Below are positions 9,508 to 19,302 of a stretch of 64,000 bases of DNA, piece after piece. The DNA is taken from positions 1 to 64,000 of the forward strand of contig JANTHJ010000005.1 of NCBI GenBank assembly GCA_024762475.1. Direction: 5' to 3'. Position 1 is the stretch's first letter. Each line of letters begins with the position of its first letter. Made by a program: the position numbers and the translations under genes. The notes beneath the pieces are model-generated. The model had not been told where the DNA came from and did not search any database. It saw only the letters and a program-made list of their open reading frames with translations. The DNA is from Chromatiales bacterium (lineage in GTDB: Bacteria > Pseudomonadota > Gammaproteobacteria > Chromatiales > Chromatiaceae).

Positions 9508-11580
9508 ATGGAATATCAAGAAGCTACGGAAGAGCGAACAACAAGGATGGCGCTCTTACCTTCGATCCCTGCGGTATTGGTCAGGCTCAATCAGTCGATG
9601 CGAAATCCACGGGTGGGTCTCGATGAGCTCGCCGGGGTTCTTTTGCATGACCCGGGCCTGAGTGCCCGTGTGGTAGCCGCAGCGACCCTGCAGGCTGCAC
9701 CGCGTCACCCGGATGCGGGCAGCCTGCAGGCGCTGTTGGCCGGATTGGGTCCCGATACCCTGCGTACGCTGGCCACCGAGGCGCTGGTGCAGCGCTTCTT
9801 TTCGCCCTTTGCCGAAGATGCCGGTGCGGGTTTCGGGCAGCTTTGGCTGGCGAGTCTGCGCTGCGCCTGTATGTGCCGAAGCCTGGCGCGACTGGCCGAA
9901 TACGCTGCACCGGAAGAGGCCTACCTGGTCGGCCTGCTGCACAACCTGGACCAGTGGCTGTCGGTCGCTACGGACGCCGCTGCGACCGGAGGGCGGGTCG
10001 AGGGCGTGTCCGATGGTGGACATGAGGGGATTGCCGCGACGCTCCTGGAGCGATGGAATCCCGATTCCTTTGCCAGCGACGCCTTGGTGTTGCGGCAGGT
10101 ACCGCTCGGGCAGGTGGCCGACAGCCCTCTGCTGGTGCGCCTGGTCAATGTCTCGTGCACGCTGGCCAATGGGGGACTCGATGACCAGGAACAGGAAGAT
10201 TTTCTCGACCGGGCCAGTCATGTACTTGGCCTTTCCCAGCGGGGCATCTTGGAGCTGTGGCAGCTCGCGCAGCGGGATGTGCGCGATGTCCTGATCAACT
10301 ACGGGTTCGAGGGCGATGAGCCCGCGCCCCGGGTGGATGACGAGCGGGCACGTATCGATCTGGGTCGCCACGTGCGCGACGCGGCCCTGACCGGGATGCT
10401 GATCCAGGTCACCGACAAATCGGCATGGCAGGCGGTACTGGACAACTTCTCGCTGTTGTTCGAACCCGCTTCGGTTGCCGTATTCGAATACGACGAAGAC
10501 AGTCGGTCCCTGCGCGGACGCGAATCACGGGGTGTTCGTGGGATGCAGGCCATCCGTCGCCTGCAGCTGCCGCTGGAACGCGGCCGCACCCTTCCGGCCG
10601 AGGCCTGCCTGGAGGAGACCCTGCTATTCAGTACCGATGCGGATCTCCCGGATATGGCATCCGGGGTGGACCGCCAGCTGCGGCGCCTGATGGGCGCGCC
10701 GCAGCTGATGGCCCTGCCACTGATCGGCCACGAGGGGCGACCGCTGGGCGTGCTGGTGGGGGGGCTGGACGAGGTGCAGGCGCATCACCTCCGACAACAG
10801 GCGGACCTGTTGGAGCAATACCGGGACATTGCGGTGCAGCAGCTCGAGCGCGACGTGTTCGGCCTGGAAGAGCGGGTTGCCGCGCTCGAGGAACAGCTGC
10901 ACGGTCTGCAATCGCATACCAGCAAGCTGGTCCATGAGGCGAACAATCCGCTCGGGGTGATCAAGAACTATCTGCAGGTACTGGCAAGCCGTCTCCAGGG
11001 CGACCAGGAAAAGCACGGCCAGCTGGAGGTCATCGATCAGGAGATCGATCGGGTGACCGATATCCTGGGCCGGTTGCGCGATATCGGCAACGAGCCGGAA
11101 CCGAGCGGCAACACGGTCGACATCAACACCCTGGTCGAGGACCTGGCGAGCGTGTTCGAGGGGTCGTTGTTCGCCACGCGCCAGATCGGCATCGAGTTGT
11201 CACTGGACGAGCGTCTTCCGCCGATACTCGGCAACCGCAATCATCTGAAACAGGTGTTGACCAACCTGTTGAAGAATGCGGCCGAGGCGTTGTCTTCCGG
11301 CGACAGGGTACATATCGAAACCCGTGATAGTGTCATCCTCGATGGCCGCAAACATGTTCAGATATTGATTGCCGACAATGGCCCCGGCTTGCCTGATGAT
11401 ATACTCGAGCATATCTTTACACCGGTCGTCAGCCAGAAGGGTGGGTCTCATTCGGGACTGGGGCTGGTGATCGTGAAGAATCTCCTTTCGGAAATGAACG
11501 GAAGCATCGTCGTTTTCTCCACACCGGAAAGTGGCACTCGATTCGAGATCCTGCTCCCCCGAGAGCTTCCGGATGAATGA
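9508..11580 (+). CDS. HDOD-GAF-histidine kinase
   Basis: N-terminal HDOD pattern, H-box HEANNPLGVIKNYLQVL, N-box KNAAEAL, G boxes DNGPGLPDD / GLGLVIVKNLL. Confidence 0.85.
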   Translation: MEYQEATEERTTRMALLPSIPAVLVRLNQSMRNPRVGLDELAGVLLHDPGLSARVVAAATLQAAPRHPDAGSLQALLAGLGPDTLRTLATEALVQRFFSPFAEDAGAGFGQLWLASLRCACMCRSLARLAEYAAPEEAYLVGLLHNLDQWLSVATDAAATGGRVEGVSDGGHEGIAATLLERWNPDSFASDALVLRQVPLGQVADSPLLVRLVNVSCTLANGGLDDQEQEDFLDRASHVLGLSQRGILELWQLAQRDVRDVLINYGFEGDEPAPRVDDERARIDLGRHVRDAALTGMLIQVTDKSAWQAVLDNFSLLFEPASVAVFEYDEDSRSLRGRESRGVRGMQAIRRLQLPLERGRTLPAEACLEETLLFSTDADLPDMASGVDRQLRRLMGAPQLMALPLIGHEGRPLGVLVGGLDEVQAHHLRQQADLLEQYRDIAVQQLERDVFGLEERVAALEEQLHGLQSHTSKLVHEANNPLGVIKNYLQVLASRLQGDQEKHGQLEVIDQEIDRVTDILGRLRDIGNEPEPSGNTVDINTLVEDLASVFEGSLFATRQIGIELSLDERLPPILGNRNHLKQVLTNLLKNAAEALSSGDRVHIETRDSVILDGRKHVQILIADNGPGLPDDILEHIFTPVVSQKGGSHSGLGLVIVKNLLSEMNGSIVVFSTPESGTRFEILLPRELPDE

Positions 11581-13789
11581 GCGTAAGCGAGCTATAAGCC
11601 AACACATCGAAAGGGAAGACAACATACTGGGCACAGGCAACGATTCGGCCAACGAACGGTTGCCAGAGGCAGGGGGGCCGGCCCGAATACTCATCGTCGA
11701 CGACGACGTGCGGATGCGCGAGAGCGTGCGCGATCTGCTGTCCATGCATGGCCACAGTTGCGAAATGGCTGCAGGTGCCAGGCAGGCCCTGGATCTGCTT
11801 GCCCGGCAGGTGTTCGACCTGGTACTGCTGGATATCAACATGCCGGGTATGAGCGGTGTCGATCTGCTCAAGGAACTGGCGGCCGAACATCCGGATCTCT
11901 CGGTCATCATGGTCAGTGGTGAGACCTCTTTCGAGAACGCCACCCGGGCCATGCGCCTGGGCGCCGCCGATTTCCTGCGCAAGCCCTATTCGCCTGCCGA
12001 CCTGTTGTGCTCCATCGACAGTGTGCTACACAAGCGATGCCTGCAGCAGGCGGTCGACGCCATGAATGCCCGCCTGGCCATATCCGAGCAGCGGCACCGG
12101 TTCATCATCGAGAACTCGCCGGACATCATCTACATGCTCGATACGGCGGGGCGCTTCACCTTGGTCAACGAGCGCATTACCCAGGTACTGGGCTATCAGC
12201 GGGACGAGATCGTGGGACGGCACTTTCTCGAGCTGGTTCCGCCCGAAGACCAGGAGCGGATCGGTTATGCCTTCAACGAGCGCCGTACCGGGAAGCGGGC
12301 AACCCATGAGCTGGAGTTGCGGCTGGTCCATAAGAGCAGCGGTTTTCTGACCGGTCCTGGGCAGGCAAATACCGTGCCCGTGGAGCTCAATGCGATGGGT
12401 GTCTACGACGAGGCGAAGGGCGACGAGCGCAGCCGCTTCTTGGGCACCTACGGTGTTATCCGGGACATCAGTGCGCGCAAGCGCTCCGAGGCCGTGATCA
12501 ACTATCAGCTTTACCATGACCTGTTGACCGGCCTGCCCAATCGGGCCCTTTTTCAGGATCGGCTGAAGCAGGCGATATCGCGGGCCCGCCGGGACAAGAA
12601 CGGCTTTGCGCTGATGTTCCTCGACATGGACCGCTTCAAGTCGATCAATGACTCTTACGGTCATCTGGTGGGCGATGCCCTGCTGCAGGCGGTGGCGAAC
12701 ATCATGCGCAATCATGTGCGCGACAGCGACACCCTCGCGCGCCTGGGCGGTGACGAGTTCACCCTGCTGCTGCCGGAGGTGGCCCATGTCGAGGACGCAG
12801 TGGGCATTGCGCGCAAGATCCTGGATCACCTGCGCGAACCCATCGAGATCGAGGGACACGAGCTCTACATCAGTTTCAGTATCGGCATCGCGGTCTATCC
12901 CGATCACGGTACCACGGGCGAGGACCTGATCCGGCATGCCGATACCGCGATGTACCATGTGAAGCGGCGCAGCCGGCGCGGCTATGCGGTCTACGAGCCC
13001 TCGATGGAGGTCGGCCACAATGGCCACCCAGCGTTGGAGTCGGAACTGCGCCATGCGCTCGACGAGCACCGTCTCGAGGTGATGCTGCAGCCCCAGCAGT
13101 ATGCCGCCACCGGGCGCCTGGCCGGGGCCGAGGCCCTGGTGCGTTGGCACCATCCGGAAAAGGGTCTGGTGCTGCCCTGTGAGTTCATTCCATTTGCCGA
13201 GGAATCGGGTCTGATCGTCGAACTCGGCGAATGGGTGTTACGTGAGACCTGTCGACTCATCAGCGAACGGATTCGCGGCGGGGAATGTGAGGGCCTGGTG
13301 ATCTCGGTCAACGTTTCCGCGCGTCAGGTGCTGCAGCCCGAGTTCGCCGAGCGGGTGCTGGAGATCCTGGACGACTACCAGGTGCCCGGTTCGCGCCTCG
13401 AGCTGGAGATCACGGAGAACATGCTGATGCAGGACCTGGAGATGGCGACCCGCCAGCTCAAGACCTTGTCGCGGGCGGGTATCCGCATCGCAATGGACGA
13501 CTTCGGCACTGGCTATTCCTCTCTCAGCTATCTGCAGACCCTGCCGCTCGATACGCTCAAGATCGATCGCAGCTTCATCGCCGAGATCCAGTCTCTCAAC
13601 GAACGTCATTCCATCGTGACCGGTATGATCGCCATGGCCCGCGAACTGGGCCTGGACGTGGTCGCCGAGGGGGTGGAGAACGAGGTCCAGCGGGAGTTCC
13701 TCAAGCGCGCGGCCTGTCCGCGCATCCAGGGCTTTCTGCTGGGCAAGGCCATGCCGGCCAGACAACTGCTCGCGACCTACGGTCATTGA
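11573..13789 (+). CDS. Response regulator with REC-PAS-GGDEF-EAL domains
   Basis: ILIVDDDVRMRES...LLDINMPGMSG; PAS block; RLGGDEFTLLLPE; GAEALVRWHHPE...IAMDDFGTGYSSLSYL; start overlaps the upstream kinase stop. Confidence 0.92.
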   Translation: MNERKRAISQHIEREDNILGTGNDSANERLPEAGGPARILIVDDDVRMRESVRDLLSMHGHSCEMAAGARQALDLLARQVFDLVLLDINMPGMSGVDLLKELAAEHPDLSVIMVSGETSFENATRAMRLGAADFLRKPYSPADLLCSIDSVLHKRCLQQAVDAMNARLAISEQRHRFIIENSPDIIYMLDTAGRFTLVNERITQVLGYQRDEIVGRHFLELVPPEDQERIGYAFNERRTGKRATHELELRLVHKSSGFLTGPGQANTVPVELNAMGVYDEAKGDERSRFLGTYGVIRDISARKRSEAVINYQLYHDLLTGLPNRALFQDRLKQAISRARRDKNGFALMFLDMDRFKSINDSYGHLVGDALLQAVANIMRNHVRDSDTLARLGGDEFTLLLPEVAHVEDAVGIARKILDHLREPIEIEGHELYISFSIGIAVYPDHGTTGEDLIRHADTAMYHVKRRSRRGYAVYEPSMEVGHNGHPALESELRHALDEHRLEVMLQPQQYAATGRLAGAEALVRWHHPEKGLVLPCEFIPFAEESGLIVELGEWVLRETCRLISERIRGGECEGLVISVNVSARQVLQPEFAERVLEILDDYQVPGSRLELEITENMLMQDLEMATRQLKTLSRAGIRIAMDDFGTGYSSLSYLQTLPLDTLKIDRSFIAEIQSLNERHSIVTGMIAMARELGLDVVAEGVENEVQREFLKRAACPRIQGFLLGKAMPARQLLATYGH

Positions 13790-13875
13790 TCTCCGAAACA
13801 GGCTGCGCCGGAACCTCCCTTCACCGATAATGGCGTCAGCCAGTGGCCTTTGTCCCCGAATCAGGAGGTTGAGTC

Positions 13876-14337
13876 ATGAGTCTGTCGGTTCCCCTGCATG
13901 TTCTTGCGGTCGTCATCTGGGTCGGCGGTATGTTCTTCGCCTATATGGCGCTGCGGCCGGTGGCTGCGTCCCAGTTGGAACCCCCCGCCCGCCTGAGCCT
14001 GTGGGTCGGCGTGTTCGGCCGTTTCTTTCCCTGGGTGTGGGCCTGCATCCTGACCATTCTGGCTACCGGCCTGTGGATGATATTCCATGTCTTCGGTGGT
14101 TTTGCCGGCATTGCTCTCTACATTCACGCCATGTTCGGGCTCGGTGTGGTGATGATGCTGATCTTCATGCACGTCTTCTTTGCCCCCTACGGGCGCCTGA
14201 AACGGGCGGTGGCCGCCGAAGACTGGCCAACAGGGGGCAAGGCGCTGGCGCAGATCCGGGTGCTGGTGGGGATCAATACCGTGATCGGCCTGCTGACCAT
14301 CGCGATCGCAAGCGCGGGCCGTTACCTCGTGGGGTGA
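13876..14337 (+). CDS. CopD family integral membrane protein
   Basis: LHVLAVVIWVGGMFFAYMALRP, four predicted TM helices. Confidence 0.75.
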   Translation: MSLSVPLHVLAVVIWVGGMFFAYMALRPVAASQLEPPARLSLWVGVFGRFFPWVWACILTILATGLWMIFHVFGGFAGIALYIHAMFGLGVVMMLIFMHVFFAPYGRLKRAVAAEDWPTGGKALAQIRVLVGINTVIGLLTIAIASAGRYLVG

Positions 14338-14347
14338 GCCGGAAGGC

Positions 14348-14375
14348 AAAAAAACGCCCGCCGGGAGAGGCGGGC
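14348..14375 (-). terminator. Intrinsic terminator on the minus strand
   Basis: GCCCGCC-tctccc-GGCGGGC followed by a 7-T run when read on the minus strand. Confidence 0.85.
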
Positions 14376-14521
14376 AAGGTCAGTCATAAGAGTGAGATAA
14401 GCATCGAAGTTGCGGCGGAGAGAGATAATGCCGGAATCGACTTCGAGTCTTTAGTATTGGCCCATTCGCTCGGTTTGTCTTTGCCCCAGATCAAAAACGG
14501 GGGCAAAAGCCTTTGGAGTCT

Positions 14522-15799
14522 TCAGTCGCGCCGGTAGACCAGGCGGCCATTGAACAGGGTATGTGTGACCGGGCCGCTGAAGTCCCATCCGTCGAAAGGG
14601 CTGTTGTGCCCTTCGCTTTGCATGGCGTCCCGGCTCATTGTCCAATCGGCCTGCGGGTCGAAGATGCAGACGTCGGCGCCACCGCCCACCTCGAAACGTC
14701 CTTGTGGCAGCCCCAGCAGGTCGGCCGGCCCGCAGGTGATTCGCGCAATAGCCTCGCGTAGCGGCAACACGCCCTCGTCCACCAGCCGCAGTGTTAGGGC
14801 CAGCAAGGTCTCGAGCCCGGAGATGCCCGGTGCCGTCTCGGGGAAGGGGGCTTCCTTGGCATCCTGTTCGTGTGGCTGGTGGTCCGAGCAGATGGCGGGG
14901 ATGGTCCCGTCCGCGACGGCCTGGCGCAGGGCATCCCGGTCGGCGAGGGTTCGCAGCGGCGGGGAGACGTGGCAGTTCGCGTCGAAGTCTTCGATATCCA
15001 TTTCGGTGAGGTGCAGCTGGTGGGCGGCCACGTCGGCGCTCACATCCAACCGGCTCGAGCGTGCCTCGCGCAGCTGGCGCACCGAACCCGCCGCGGAGAG
15101 GGCGTGGAAATGCACCCGCGCCCCGGTGTGTTCCGCCAGCGCCAGGTCCCTGGCCACCGCCACGGTCTCGGCTGCCGCCGGGATGCCGGGCAGACCGAGG
15201 CGGGTAGCCACCGCGCCCTCATGCGCGCAGCCGCCGGCACGCAGGTGCTGATCCTCCGGCCGCAACATCACGGTCATGCCGAAGGTGCTGGCGTACTCCA
15301 GGGCGCGACGCTCCACCAGCGTGTTGGCGAGGGGCCAACTGCCGTTGCTCAGGGCCACGGCGCCAGCGGCCTGCAGGGCCGCCATATTGGAAAGCTGTTC
15401 TCCCTTCAGTCCTTGAGTGAGTGCGGCCGTGGTGAGCACCCGGGTGCGGCGCAGCTTGCGTGCGGTACGGTGGATCAGCTCGATCACCGCAGGCGTGTCG
15501 ATGACCGGGTCGGTATCCGGGGTGCAGACCAGCGTGGTAATGCCCCCGCGTGCCGCGGCCCTGGTCTCGCTGTCGATATCGCCCTTCACGCCCGAGCCCG
15601 GATCGCGCAGCGAGGCGGAGATGTCCACCAGCCCCGGGCAGACGATCTTGCCTGCCGCATCGATGGTCTCGTGGGGCTCGAAGCCCTCCGGGGGCTCGCC
15701 GATGGCGACGATCTGCTGGCCGTAGATATGCAGGTCCAGCGGTTCGTCCCGGTCGTTGGCCGGGTCGATGAGACGACCGTTGACGATGCTGATGTTCAC
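14522..15799 (-). CDS. pyrC': Dihydroorotase-like PyrC' (probably non-catalytic ATCase partner)
   Basis: DHOase scaffold, but the HxH motif is replaced ([14 protein letters not shown]); GTG start overlaps the pyrB stop. Confidence 0.9.
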   Translation of the reverse strand: MNISIVNGRLIDPANDRDEPLDLHIYGQQIVAIGEPPEGFEPHETIDAAGKIVCPGLVDISASLRDPGSGVKGDIDSETRAAARGGITTLVCTPDTDPVIDTPAVIELIHRTARKLRRTRVLTTAALTQGLKGEQLSNMAALQAAGAVALSNGSWPLANTLVERRALEYASTFGMTVMLRPEDQHLRAGGCAHEGAVATRLGLPGIPAAAETVAVARDLALAEHTGARVHFHALSAAGSVRQLREARSSRLDVSADVAAHQLHLTEMDIEDFDANCHVSPPLRTLADRDALRQAVADGTIPAICSDHQPHEQDAKEAPFPETAPGISGLETLLALTLRLVDEGVLPLREAIARITCGPADLLGLPQGRFEVGGGADVCIFDPQADWTMSRDAMQSEGHNSPFDGWDFSGPVTHTLFNGRLVYRRD

Positions 15800-16776
15800 G
15801 CGGGCGATTCCGCGTGGGTCTGGATGCACATGGACATCACCGCCATGCGCACCGCAATGCCATAACTGACCTGCTGAAGGATCACCGAGCGCGGTCCGTC
15901 TGCCACTTCCGAGTCCATCTCCACTCCGCGGTTCATGGGCCCAGGATGCATCACGATGGCGTCGGGCCTGGCGCGCTCCAGTCGTTCATTGGTCAGACCG
16001 TAGAGACGGAAGTATTCCTCCTCACTGGGCAGCAGGGCCCCGTCCATGCGTTCTTTCTGGAGCCGCAGCATGATCACGACGTCGACCTCCCGCAGACCCT
16101 CGTCGAGGTCGTGGTAGACATGGACGCCCAGGGTGCGGGCCTCGGTGGGAATCAGGGTGTGCGGCCCGATCACCCGGACCTCGGTCACGCCGAGGGTGTT
16201 GAGCGCGAGGATCTGCGAGCGCGCGACGCGCGAATGCAGGACGTCACCCACGATAGCCACGCGGAGGGGCGTGAAATCGCCCTTGTGTCTCCGAATGGTG
16301 AACATGTCCAGCATCGCCTGGGTGGGATGGGCATGCCGCCCGTCACCTGCGTTGATGACGCTCACGCCAGGCGCGGCATGGCGCGCGATGAAGTGTGCGG
16401 CGCCCGACTGGCTGTGGCGTACGATGAACATCTCGCTGTGCATGGCCTCGATATTGCGCAGGGTATCGAGCAGGGTCTCGCCCTTGGCGGTGGCCGAGGT
16501 GCTGACATTGAAATTGAGGACATCGGCCGACAGGCGCTTGGCCGCCAGCTCGAAGGTTGTCCGGGTGCGGGTGCTGGTCTCGAAGAACAGATTGGTGATC
16601 ACCCGTCCGCGCAGTGCCGGCACCTTCTTGACAGGCCGGCCGGGCAGTGCCGCGAAGGATTCGGCGGTATCGAGGATGCGGGTCAGGAGTTCACGATCCA
16701 GGCCTTCGATGGAAAGGAAATGACGCAGCCGCCCTTCGGCGTCCAGTTGGATGTTGTTGTGCTCATGCCGCGCCAT
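15796..16776 (-). CDS. pyrB: Aspartate carbamoyltransferase catalytic subunit
   Basis: [48 protein letters not shown]. Confidence 0.96.
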   Translation of the reverse strand: MARHEHNNIQLDAEGRLRHFLSIEGLDRELLTRILDTAESFAALPGRPVKKVPALRGRVITNLFFETSTRTRTTFELAAKRLSADVLNFNVSTSATAKGETLLDTLRNIEAMHSEMFIVRHSQSGAAHFIARHAAPGVSVINAGDGRHAHPTQAMLDMFTIRRHKGDFTPLRVAIVGDVLHSRVARSQILALNTLGVTEVRVIGPHTLIPTEARTLGVHVYHDLDEGLREVDVVIMLRLQKERMDGALLPSEEEYFRLYGLTNERLERARPDAIVMHPGPMNRGVEMDSEVADGPRSVILQQVSYGIAVRMAVMSMCIQTHAESPA

Positions 16777-16824
16777 CGGGCGCGATTGTAGCAGGCGGGG
16801 AAAAGGGGTGGGTCGAAATCGCTT

Positions 16825-17358
16825 TCAGTCGACGCTGTCCCGATGGGTGACCTCGAGGGTCAGTTGCTCCGGCCCCTGCAGGCGGATGTGCTCATGGGGC
16901 TGCAGCGGCACCCGCAGGCCGACCACGTCGGGCTGGATGGGCAGCTGGCGGCCGCTGCGCTCGATCAGGTTGACCAGCAGGATGCTGGCGGGGCGGCCGA
17001 AATCGAAGATCTCATTCATCGCAGCGCGAATGGTACGTCCACTCTGGATCACGTCATCGACCAGAACGATATCCCGGCCTTCCACATCGAAGTCGATCTG
17101 CGAGGGCCGCACCTGGGGGTTGACCCCGATGCGGGTGAAGTCGTCGCGGTAGAAACTGATGTCCAGCAGGCCCAGCGGATCGGGGCAGGCGAGCCGGCCG
17201 TGCAGCTCGCGCGCAATCCAGGCGCCGCCGGTATGGATGCCGATCAGGGCCGGGTCGGTGATCTCGCGATCGTCGAGCTGATGGCGCAACAGATGGACCA
17301 TGCCGTCGATCAGGTCGATGATGGCATCGTGCTGCATGAAAATATGTGGCGTCTTCAT
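16825..17358 (-). CDS. pyrR: Bifunctional pyr operon regulator/uracil phosphoribosyltransferase PyrR
   Basis: IGIHTGGAWIARELH; DIVLVDDVIQSGRTIRAAMNE; start ATG at 17358. Confidence 0.92.
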   Translation of the reverse strand: MKTPHIFMQHDAIIDLIDGMVHLLRHQLDDREITDPALIGIHTGGAWIARELHGRLACPDPLGLLDISFYRDDFTRIGVNPQVRPSQIDFDVEGRDIVLVDDVIQSGRTIRAAMNEIFDFGRPASILLVNLIERSGRQLPIQPDVVGLRVPLQPHEHIRLQGPEQLTLEVTHRDSVD

Positions 17359-17756
17359 TGTTCCCTCAACCAGGTTTCGAGAATCAGCTTGGCGGCCCAG
17401 GCATCGACCTGCAGCGGATTCCGCGCGGCCTCTGCCCCCAGGTCCAGCCAGGCTGCGCGGGTGGTCAGGCGTTCGTCGATCAGGTGGACCGGCAGATGGT
17501 AACGCCCCGCCAGCTGCCGGGCGAAGCGTTTCGCGGGCTCGGCATTGTTGGCCTCGCGGCCATTCATTTCGAAGGGATGGCCGACCACCAACGCATCCGG
17601 TTCCCATTCCTCTATCAGACGCCCAATACGGTCCCAGTCAGGCCTGCCACGGGGATTGCTCAAGGTGCCCAGGGGGTTGGCGCTGGCGGTGACGGTCTGG
17701 CCGACCGCCACGCCGATCTTGTGGCTTCCGTAGTCGAAGCCCAGGAGGGTCGGCAT
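17355..17756 (-). CDS. ruvX: Holliday junction resolvase-like protein RuvX/YqgF
   Basis: LGFDYGSHKIGVAVGQ; LVVGHPFEMNG; DERLTTRAA. Confidence 0.93.
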   Translation of the reverse strand: MPTLLGFDYGSHKIGVAVGQTVTASANPLGTLSNPRGRPDWDRIGRLIEEWEPDALVVGHPFEMNGREANNAEPAKRFARQLAGRYHLPVHLIDERLTTRAAWLDLGAEAARNPLQVDAWAAKLILETWLREQ

Positions 17757-18316
17757 CAGGCGTGGCCGCTTTCGCTGCTCAACCGGTTGAGATCGACCCC
17801 CAGCAGTTCCGCTGCCGCCTCCCAGCGGCGCGCCGGCGGCAGGGTGAACAGGATGGCCTGATCGGCGGGGGCGCTCAGCCAGCTGTTGTCCAGGATCTCC
17901 TGCTCCAGTTGACCGGGCCCCCAGCCCGCATACCCGAGCGCCACAAGGGCATGTTCCGGGCCTTCTCCGCGAGCCATGGCCTCGAGGATATCCCGTGAGG
18001 TGGTGACGCTGACCTGGTCGTTGATGCGCAGCGTAGAATCCCATTCACTGTCAGAACTGTGCAGCACAAAGCCCCGCTGTTCCTCCACCGGACCCCCGAG
18101 ATAGACCTGTGCCGCCCCCGCGGACGGCTCGTCGACAGGGATCTCCATCTGTTCCAGGACCTCGGCAACATTAATATCGATCGGCCGGTTGATGACCAGG
18201 CCCATGGCCCCGTTCTCATTGTGCTCGCAGATATAGGTGACGGTGTGCGAGAAGTTGGGGTCTGCCAGGTTGGGCATCGCGATCAGCAGGTGATTTGTCA
18301 GGTTGCTCTGTTCCAT
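17756..18316 (-). CDS. YqgE/AlgH (UPF0301) family protein
   Basis: LTNHLLIAMPNLADPNFSHTVTYICEHNENGAMGLVINRP. Confidence 0.95.
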   Translation of the reverse strand: MEQSNLTNHLLIAMPNLADPNFSHTVTYICEHNENGAMGLVINRPIDINVAEVLEQMEIPVDEPSAGAAQVYLGGPVEEQRGFVLHSSDSEWDSTLRINDQVSVTTSRDILEAMARGEGPEHALVALGYAGWGPGQLEQEILDNSWLSAPADQAILFTLPPARRWEAAAELLGVDLNRLSSESGHA

Positions 18317-18363
18317 GATCCCAGTATCGGCCGCTTTGGGTATCTCAGCAAGAAAATGCGGGC

Positions 18364-19302
18364 TCAGGGACGCGAAAACAATCGGTTACCGCTGCGGAAC
18401 TGCCAGGTTCGGGTGATGTCCAGGACATCCACGTCCTTGCGGATATCGGGGGGGAAGGGGGCGTAGGGAGCGCCCAGGCGCACAATTCGAATCGCCGCGT
18501 CGTCCAGGATCTTGTGTCCGGAGGATCGAAGCAGGCGGATTTGCTCGATGCTGCCGTCGGCGCGTACTGCCACGTGCAGGATGAGCGAACCGTAAAGGCG
18601 CCGGCGCTTGGCCTCGTCCGGGTAGTTGAGGTTTCCGATGCGCTCCACCTTCTTGCGCCAGGCCTCGAGATAGCTGGCGTACTTGTATTCCTGGGTGCTG
18701 GCGTTGAGCACCTTGCGGCGCTTTTGCATCGAGGCCGCGCGATTGTGGCGATCGAGCTCGGCCGTGAGGCGGTCGATCTCCCGCTGGGTGCTGGCGAGCA
18801 GTTGCGCCACCTTGGGCCGAGGCGTGGTCTGTACCGTGGGTTTTGGCGTGCGCGCAGCCTCCTTCCTCGGCGCCTGGGTGGCGGTTATGACGCGCTTTTT
18901 TTGCGCTGGTTCGGGGCGGGGTGTGCCGGCGCGTACCATTTCGGGCGCCGGTTTGGTCTGCTTGCGCAGGGCCGCGGGGTTCCCGAGCGGGTTACTCGGT
19001 CGGTGCTTGATGATCTTTTCCCCGCCGCCTTCCTGGCTGGCCTGGGCGAGGAAGTCCGGTTTTTCGACCTTGGGTGGCTTCTTTGCCGGTTTCACCAACG
19101 TCAGGTCAAGAGTGCGTTCTGGCGTCGGCGGGTTGTCGCGTGGCAGATCGAAACTGATGCCCAGGAGAATAAAGGCATGCACCGCAATGGCGCCCAGCAG
19201 GGCGAGCCAGAGCGGGTCCCTGGAGATCTTGGTGGGCAGTCGTCCGATCAATTGCAAAGGTGCGTTTCCGGTTCTCTCATCCCTACAGCGGCTTGCTGAC
19301 AT
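18364..19302 (-). CDS. TonB-like energy transducer (start uncertain)
   Basis: Single N-terminal TM, Pro/Lys-rich linker, YPDEAKRRRLYGSLILHVAVRADGSIEQIRLLRSSGHKILDDAAIRIVRL. Confidence 0.85.
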   Translation of the reverse strand: MSASRCRDERTGNAPLQLIGRLPTKISRDPLWLALLGAIAVHAFILLGISFDLPRDNPPTPERTLDLTLVKPAKKPPKVEKPDFLAQASQEGGGEKIIKHRPSNPLGNPAALRKQTKPAPEMVRAGTPRPEPAQKKRVITATQAPRKEAARTPKPTVQTTPRPKVAQLLASTQREIDRLTAELDRHNRAASMQKRRKVLNASTQEYKYASYLEAWRKKVERIGNLNYPDEAKRRRLYGSLILHVAVRADGSIEQIRLLRSSGHKILDDAAIRIVRLGAPYAPFPPDIRKDVDVLDITRTWQFRSGNRLFSRP

